A DNA stretch of 27,896 nt from Monoraphidium neglectum (Eukaryota; Chlorophyta; Chlorophyceae; Sphaeropleales; Selenastraceae): NCBI RefSeq assembly GCF_000611645.1, contig NW_014013230.1, positions 1 through 27,896 on the forward strand. The letters are read 5' to 3'. The first letter of the stretch is position 1, and each line of letters begins with the position of its first letter. Position numbers and translations under genes: made by a program. Shown here one piece after another: positions 21,708 through 27,896 of the stretch. The notes below the pieces were generated by a model that saw only the letters and a list, made by a program, of their open reading frames with translations, ran no database searches and had not been told where the DNA came from.

Positions 21708-24700
21708 CTGGTGCGATGAGAATGCAGGCAGGCAAGTTTTTGCACAAAAGTCAGCAGGTGGCAGTGCAGACTTCATGCAAGGGGAAATTTCAGCTGTCGT
21801 GAGGTGTTCATTTGTGGGGCATCAAGACCAGCCAACTTGCTTGGGCAGCAGGTCAACTCCCCTTCAAAGCGCCTGCTTGCTACCCCAGCAAAGCCAGGCA
21901 AGCCAGGCGCGTCACCTGGCACGAACGGCATGGGCCCGAAGCTCTTGGAGAAGCGCTGCTTGGCGTTGCCGGGAGGCTGGGCCCCGTCGGGGATGCAGCG
22001 GAGATCGTCAAAGTTTTTGGGCAGGCGGCAGGGCGGCGTGCACTCTGGGGCCTCGGCATTCTCAGGCTTCTGGCAGAACAGGGTGTACGCCGCGCAGTGC
22101 GGGTCGTCGGGCTCCGCGCGTGTGTCACACCTGCGAAGGCGCAGATGGGGGGCGGGCGCTCATGATGATGCAAGGCGCGATCGACGGACGTCGTGCGGTG
22201 CGACGGCAGCATGGAGGTGAGTTTGAGGGTGAATCGCCATGTGGTGCCTTGAACGCGTGGGCGTGAGCTTGCCGATGCCTCCCGCGCGTCAGGCGAGCCC
22301 ACTTGTGCCCCTTGTCGCCAGCGGCCTGTCATGCAGGCTTCCGACTAGCCTGCTTTCTTGCCGCATTCCCTGAGCTAAGCAGAGACTCACCAGAAGTAGA
22401 AACAGGCGGGCGTGTAGACGTTGTCACCCTGCTCACAGTAGTCCACCATGACTGGTGAAGTTTGGGGTTGGGCATGGAGGGTGCATTGATGCCAGCGATG
22501 TGTGCAGCTGTACGCACTGCGTTGCAGCTGCTATTCACATGCCGGCCGGACTAACGAAATGGTCAACCTGTCTGCACAGACTGCAGACTTTGCGCCCAGC
22601 CTAGCCAGGCCCCGCTGCTCACCAGGCACGAAGGGCATGGGCCCGAAGACCTTGGAGAAGCGCCTCTTCGCGTCACTGACGCCGGTGACGTTGGTGGCGG
22701 GCTCGCAGCGCGGGTCGTCCTGGTTCTTCGCGAGGCGGCAGGGCGGTGTGCAGGACGGCAGCAGGGCGTTTTCCTCCACCTGGCAGAAGAGCTTGTACGC
22801 GGCACAGATTGGCGCGTCCTCCTCGGCCAGCGTAATGCACCTGCGGAAGCAACCCCGATTCGGGTGCAGTCGTCGGCGCGTCAGTGCTGGTGGCTGACAT
22901 GCGCATTGCTCCGAGGGTTGGGCTTGTTGCAGGCAGAAGTGGGCTGGGGCAGCTGAGAGTGTGGCGCTGCGCAGTCCTCAAGAGTGCGCCGCACACTCTG
23001 GGGTGTCGTGCAAGAACCACACCCCGCACGCAGCTGTCTACGGAAAACTTGGTGTCCATCGTCCTGTTTCAGGCTCAACAAGCTGTGCAAGCACTCACCA
23101 GTAGTAGAAGCAGGCAGGCAGGTGGACGTTGTTGCCCTCGGCACAGAACTCATCCATCACTAGTTGAGGTTGTGTGGGTACAGGGAGGCCACTGCTTCAG
23201 CCGTGCAACTCCACCGGCTCCGCCGCAGCAGTGCAGGGTGCATCGTCCTTGTTCGCGTGCGCGCTGCTTCTCAAACAACATCGATTCAAGGCTTCGTATC
23301 CTTGGGACACCACGCCGCAAAGGCCACCCTACCTGGCACGAAAGGCATGGGCCCAAACATCTTGGGGGGAGCTTTGTCGTCTGCGTAAGGATCAGTGTAG
23401 AGACCGGCTGGGCCGGTCGCTGCCCCCGCCGCCACCTGCACCGCCTTCTTCGCCTCTGAGACGCTCGGCGCTGCGGCTGCAGGGCGGGCCGCGCGACACC
23501 TGTTGGTGCCGCCGCCGAAGCAGGCCGCCAGCACCACAACGACGACGAGCAGGCAAGCGGCCGCTGCGGCGCACAGCTTCAGGTTCCTCCGGCTGGCGCT
23601 GCGCGGCGGTGTGCGGCGGGCGGGAGGAGCCAGGGGCGCCGGGGCAGATAGACATGCACTGACTGCCAGAATCAGAGCGCGGCCTCAACTGGATCAAAGC
23701 AGCACAGCTTTTTGCTCCTTGCCGCCGGCCAGGCTGGAACAACGAATCCCACGGGAAGCCCCAGATTCTCCGACACATCAGCAAGGCCCACCCCCTTCCT
23801 GCTCGCTCCTCACACAGAACTGGCACAACAACGGCACTCGCAGCACACTCCATCACACCAGCCGAACTAGCACCCAGACAGACTTCACAGCAATTGGACG
23901 CTCACCACAGGCTGCGGCGCGTCCTGGCGCTTTCAGCTGCAAACGCATCTCCCTTGTCCATGGCCCAGGGCCCCGACCCCCAGGCGTCGTCGGGGCTGGG
24001 GCCGAACAAGGGGTTTGAGGTTGGTTTGCCGGGGCTGAGGGCCGCGTAATGCAAGAAGACCTGAGAAAGGGCGCAGTGGGTGAGGAGATCCGTCGTGGGC
24101 CCGGTGAAGTCACCACACAGTGCCAGCATGGCTGCGGCGTGCAGCCAGCCCAGGAAGCAGCGCACCCCTGGCTGTGGGGTTGGCGGCCCCCGGCCAACGC
24201 GGCGCCCACAAGCGTGCGCGCAGCTGCACCCCACAGCTTGCGGATGAATGGGCGCTCACGCTGCTGGCGCTGTCGACCGCGGGGCCGTCGAGCAGCGAGT
24301 TCTTCATGCTATCCCTTGCGCCCGCCTTGGTGTCCTTCTCCTCAAACAGCGCCTGGCAGTTCGCCATCTCTCGCCGCATCACAGGCCTGAAACAAAAGAG
24401 AATCGAGAAAAGGGTGAGAATTTGGGGGAGTAGGGAAATGAAGCAGTAGGGGCCTGCCATGCACCGCACCTGGGGCCGTTGCCCTCGTCTTGTAAGCCGC
24501 ACGCGCCCCCCCCCCCTCGGCAGGGGCGCCCTGCCCTGATGCCAGCTTGTCGAGGGCACTGGCCTGGTATTTAGGTGTAGCGAACCGCTCCGCATCGGTC
24601 TCCCAAACGCACGGACTTCGCACACCCCCTCACCCAAACAGGCCGTCCAGGCTCCTGGGCGCCGTGTACTGGCCCCTCTCCCAGCACTGCTCCGCCCAGG

Positions 24701-24974
24701 CCTCGCAGATGCGCTTGCAGCACGTGATGGGCGCCCTGCTCGCCAGCTGCGCCTTCGTGCAGTCCGCCGCCACCCCAACCGTGTACAAGCCGGCCGCCAG
24801 GAACGTGTAGGTGAGGCCGTTGGCTGGCGCCGTGAACTGGCCGCCGCCGCCGGCGCGCTGGGCGCGAACCAAGCACTCCATCGCCTCGGGCTCAAAGTTG
24901 CCAGGGGCCGCCGCATACTGCGCCAGGGGGACGAGATCCGCGGAACGCACCACCAACGCGTATACCAGCGCCAT
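21210..24974 (-). CDS. Longin-domain membrane protein with three C-terminal eight-cysteine repeats
   Basis: Exons (minus) 24974-24634, 24386-24260, 24060-23906, 23598-23333, 23159-23099, 22840-22623, 22451-22391, 22130-21916, 21707-21647, 21396-21210; 563 aa, phases consistent. Residues 1 to about 130 resemble the longin domain of VAMP7-type R-SNAREs: MALVYALVVRSADLVPLAQY, GNFEPEAMECLVRAQ, TYTFLAAGLYTVGVAAD, then LDGLFGPVMRREMANC, like the last longin helix. No proper SNARE motif follows; 140-205 is Pro/Gly-containing, with only DKGDAFAAESARTRR recalling a SNARE end. A transmembrane helix (about 216-235, Ala/Val-rich) follows basic residues, so the N-terminus should be cytosolic and the C-terminus lumenal or extracellular. 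After a linker ending FGPMPFVP come repeats 297-389, 390-481 and 482-563, eight Cys each. The nearest known design is the phytolongins (longin, no SNARE motif, membrane anchor), but those lack such repeats. Function unknown; membrane trafficking of a disulfide-rich ectodomain is inference. Confidence 0.82.
21916..22451 (-). repeat. Eight-cysteine repeat 2 (residues 390-481)
   Basis: Exons 22451-22391 and 22130-21916. It begins VMVDYC, contains PACFYFWC, AYTLFC, CTPPCRLPKN and ends RFSKSFGPMPFVPG. Cysteine spacing is identical to repeats 1 and 3. The exon pair starts and ends in phase 1, so it can be duplicated without a frameshift. Confidence 0.88.
22623..23159 (-). repeat. Eight-cysteine repeat 1 (residues 297-389)
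   Basis: Exons 23159-23099 and 22840-22623. It begins VMDEFC, contains PACFYYWC, AYKLFC, CTPPCRLAKN and ends RFSKVFGPMPFVPG. It carries an Asn-Val-Thr sequon, consistent with a lumenal or extracellular position. The first exon is 61 bases in all three units. Confidence 0.88.
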
Positions 24975-26753
24975 TCTGTGCCCCTGTGACCGATGGCGTT
25001 GGGTGCCGGGGCTGTCGCCGTCGGGGGGCTGCTGGTGCGGGGCGCCGCGGCGGCTGCGCTGCTGGTGTGTAAGGGGGGCCGGGGCGGGGGCCAAGGCAGG
25101 CGAGAGGCAGTGAGAGGGGCGCGTGACGGACTGCAGTAAACTTGCGCTACGAAGACACTAGGATGGACAAGCACTCGGCTAGCTGGCGCGGTGGATTATG
25201 AGACTGGTGTGTGCAGCCACGACGCCATAGCGGCGTGCGCCCCACCCAGGATCTCAGCAATGCAACGCCGCGGCAGCAAGCAGCCCCAGCGCGGAGACTA
25301 GCAGGTGGCTGAGCCGGGTCCTTTGGTTAGAACCAAATGTCCACGTACCCCAGGCGAACGGGCTTGGGATGCCGCGTGCCGCTGTGCTGCACGTGCAAAA
25401 ACACTCAACGCACCTGCACGTCTGTGCGGTAAGCTTGGATCTACAAGTCGCTTTCGAATAATTCGGTGTCAGCTGAGGGGATGCACAGGCGTGCAATCAA
25501 ACAGGAAGGTTGACTCCCGTCCCGACCACGGGGAGATGACACCCTTCTACACGGCACCTTATGAAAGGGTTTAAAGCTCGACCTGAGAAGTACAATGGCG
25601 CTATACGACTCAACAACTAACGCATCCGCACTGCTAGAGCTGCGATGGCGGCGGTGGCACGCTGGTCCTTCAGGCATAATGTATGAATGTAGTGCTGCGG
25701 AGACAGCCCGATGCCATGCGCATTCGCCCCCGTGTTCAATCAATCAGTGAATGGCATAGCAGGCGTGAGAATGACTGTACGTAGGGGCATGTGCGCATGC
25801 ATCGTTCCATGCTGATATGCATACGGTATGCATTCATGCTCGCCGATTGTGCGGCCGAATGAATGGTTGCGATGCGTAGATGCAGTTGGTGCGGAAGTTC
25901 CTGTTCCTGCACCCTCTTGTGACTACATTCGCTTGTGCGCTTGTCACCGCAAGCAACGCCCCTACCAGCTGACCGCCCCCTGTGACTGGGTTACGCTGGG
26001 TTACGGCCCCCTGTCCGCGGCGCGCGCGCGCTGTCACCCGGCATAAACCGGCGCAACCCAGTGGGTGATTCCGAGGCATCTGGTCATGATCTGGTTATGG
26101 AGTGGGCGCAATCCGGCATACTTGAGGTTTACGCCAGGATATCGAGGGTGTTTGTTGGTAGCGTGCTGATCGACGTCCAGACGGTTGTGCAGGTGCGCCC
26201 TGCCATCCCTCGCTACCCTTTGCATCCCCGTCTGACCAGACTAATAGCCTGCCCCCTGTGTCCTCCCCACGGTCCAAAGCCCGGTCACATGATCCAAAGC
26301 TCCAATTACTTCACAGACTGTTTGTGCTACTGACAAAACATCCCTGTACGAGTACTATGCAGGAAACAGAATCAGAGAATGGATGAGCAGAGGGCAGGAA
26401 TGCACCTCATGCCAGCAGTACGGCGACGACAGCTCAGCCTACTGCCCCTGTGCCACGCAGGCATTGGCAGGTAGGGGCCTCCACAGCTGCACAGGACTGC
26501 TGCAACTAGAACTGTAATGAGGTTCGGTGTGTGGCGAATTTTGGTTGGTAATGCGGGTCCCACTGCACAGAAGATGCTGTGCAAGCGACAGGCAGCCACT
26601 TGTCAGGCTGGAGCGGTGAGGTGCAGCGCGTGTGCAGCAGCACGCGCCACCGCCCGTCAGCCGTTCCCGGCAACCGCCCAGGACACACGTTTGTCGGCGT
26701 GCCGCGCGCCCCCCACTCCCCCGCCCCGGTGAGGCAGGAGCATGCACGATCTG
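24975..26753. other. Intergenic: promoter of longin-repeat gene and 3' flank of RAP gene
   Basis: No recognisable protein exon was found on either strand. The left end (24975 to roughly 25180) should be the 5' UTR and promoter of the longin-repeat gene, and the right end the 3' UTR of the RAP-domain gene. No reverse-strand TGTAA was found for the latter. A plus-strand TGTAA at 26513-26517 has no gene I can attach it to. Confidence 0.45.
25985..26062. repeat. Short inverted repeat flanking a GC palindrome run
   Basis: ACTGGGTTACGC (25985-25996) and GCGCAACCCAGT (26051-26062) are reverse complements with one mismatch. A second GCTGGGTTACGG copy adjoins the left arm, and an alternating CGCGCG run lies between. 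It could form a hairpin; no function is evident. Confidence 0.4.
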
Positions 26754-27896
26754 CTACCCGGCGCGCCGCCTGCCGCCCGCCGCCGCCGCGTCAGCCGCGG
26801 CGTCCAGCTTGGCTTGCAGGTACGCACCGCGCGCCTGGTTGCTCGTCAGAGCCTCCCATTCGTAGAAGGGGACCGACACGACCGTGAAGCCCTCTGCGGC
26901 AAGCAGCCTGTCTCGTAGCAGCGTTGAGCCCAGGCGCCTGCAAAAAGGGCGCGCAACAAGGGTGGCGAGGCGGCGCTGGCGATCGGGGGGGTGCACGGGG
27001 TGGCGGCGGCGGCGGAGGCGGGGCTTGCAGAGGCCCGAGCGGGCCGCGGCGCCGCTGCGCGACAAGCCGTCGGCTGTGGTCTGCACGACGGGTGCGCAGG
27101 TGGTCCAGGGCTGACCGGCCGGCCCGCAGACGGTGCTGGTGGCCACGGGGGGCTGATTAGGATTGGGCCGGGCCCTGTTGGAAGTGGAACGGCCTGCCGT
27201 AGCCCCTGAAAAGCAGCCTTTCACAAGGCAACCCTTGGAAAAGCGGCCCCGAGAAAGCGTCCACCAAATCGCGGTGCGTCGAGGGGCGAGGCAACCGCGG
27301 AGCGCGCAGGCCCCGCCCTCACTTGTAGGGCTGGTTGGCGGTGAAGTGCCACGGGCCGTCCACCTCCAGAGCCAGGGCCGCGCCCCTGTGGCGCACCAGC
27401 ATGTCGACTGATGAGAAGTTCTCCGCCGCGCTGCGGTACTCCAGTTCAACGTGGTCAACCTGGGGATTCGTTCCAGGGGCGTGGAAGGTGAACGGACGCC
27501 AAACATCGGGGTGCAGTTTTGTGGGCGCGTCAGGAGTTGCGGCGTGCGGATTCAGGCGGGTGTTTCAGTGTGTCAGGGCGACTGCTCAAATAGGTGGGCC
27601 GGACCATGGTCACGCCGCAGTTATTGACCTGGTCAAACCTGGTCAAACCGCGGTCAAGAATTGCGGCCGCACCTTGACCCACGGCCGGAACGCGTGGTAC
27701 ACCGTCCGCTGCAGCTGCGACACCAGCGGCGCCTGCTTCTGCTGCCGCCACGACAGCTGCGCGCGCGCCAGCAGCTGCGGCGGCAGGGAGAAGACCCCTG
27801 GCACAAAGGCGGCGCAGTGGCGCAGGGCCATCAGCAGCTGGTTGAGGAGGTCGACCTTGGGGGGTGCGGGTTTTGGTGGGTCGCGGGGTGGGGTGG
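26754..27896 (-). CDS. RAP-domain protein, C-terminal part (5' end beyond window)
   Basis: Exons on the minus strand 27855-27673, 27459-27323 and 26937-26754 give the last 167 residues. A splice acceptor (AAG) at 27858-27856 suggests an intron runs off the window edge, so the start is not visible. The C-terminal RAP domain is clear: FSSVDMLVRHRG, LALEVDGPWHF (the conserved acidic EVDGP core), then LGSTLLRDRLL, GFTVVSVPFYEWEAL and a helical tail. RAP domains form a small nuclease-like fold. In green algae they commonly end octotricopeptide-repeat (OPR) proteins that bind chloroplast or mitochondrial transcripts. The helical segment just upstream (LLMALRHCAAFVPG and following) would fit the end of such a repeat array. 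The RNA target cannot be inferred. Confidence 0.85.

Noticed and set aside
24480..24570. Possible extra exon (ALDKLASGQ..., minus strand) between the first two longin exons
   Set aside because: It can be spliced from exon 1 but then leaves a phase that runs into a stop in the next exon. Direct joining of 24634 to 24386 keeps the frame and restores a longin-like helix.
24110..25174. Single 354-codon minus-strand frame across the start of the longin-repeat gene
   Set aside because: It runs through two introns and reads the first exon in the wrong frame (Arg/Pro/Ser-rich shadow). The alternative frame with the longin motifs and spliced exons is far better supported.
25175..26753. tRNA, snRNA or hidden gene in the large gap
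   Set aside because: No cloverleaf, no conserved tRNA box and no exon with family similarity could be recognised by eye; a computed search might still find one.

Overview
The window reads as nuclear DNA of a green alga (Chlorophyta). It is GC-rich, and every gene is cut into many short exons by GT-AG introns of roughly 140-450 bases. TGTAA, the usual chlorophyte poly(A) signal, lies downstream of several genes. Plastid, peroxisome and endomembrane gene families are present. Gene order gives no species; a chlorophycean or trebouxiophycean alga fits best. All gene models here were assembled by hand from splice sites, reading-frame phase and family similarity.

Layout, left to right: (1) 1064-3673 (+), a five-exon relative of the plastid omega-6 desaturase FAD6 that has lost most of its iron-binding histidines. 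(2) 4426-7150 (-), a seven-exon SCP-x/thiolase-like protein ending in Ala-Lys-Leu, a peroxisomal signal, and lacking the thiolase nucleophile cysteine. (3) 8653-16519 (-), a 21-exon long-chain acyl-CoA synthetase with all catalytic motifs. (4) 17579-19729 (+), a six-exon lambda-class glutathione transferase whose active-site cysteine sits on a 24-base exon. (5) 21210-24974 (-), a ten-exon membrane protein that joins an N-terminal VAMP-type longin domain to a transmembrane helix and three tandem eight-cysteine repeats. (6) 26754-27855 and beyond (-), the 3' end of a RAP-domain protein of the type that acts on organelle RNA.

The first three genes all concern fatty acids or acyl-CoA: a dead desaturase relative, a peroxisomal thiolase-like enzyme and an acyl-CoA synthetase. 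The last two face the same way about 1.5 kb apart. Algal nuclear genes are not normally co-transcribed, so any functional link is inference. Genes 1/2 and 4/5 are convergent; genes 3/4 are divergent and share a roughly 1.06-kb upstream region.

The most novel object is gene 5. Its three lumenal or extracellular repeats have identical cysteine spacing (C-x10-C-x4-C-x10-C-x6-C-x10-C-x3-C-x10-C). Each is encoded by the same two-exon cassette with the same intron phases, so the gene grew by duplicating an exon pair behind a longin-type trafficking domain. I know of no family with this architecture.
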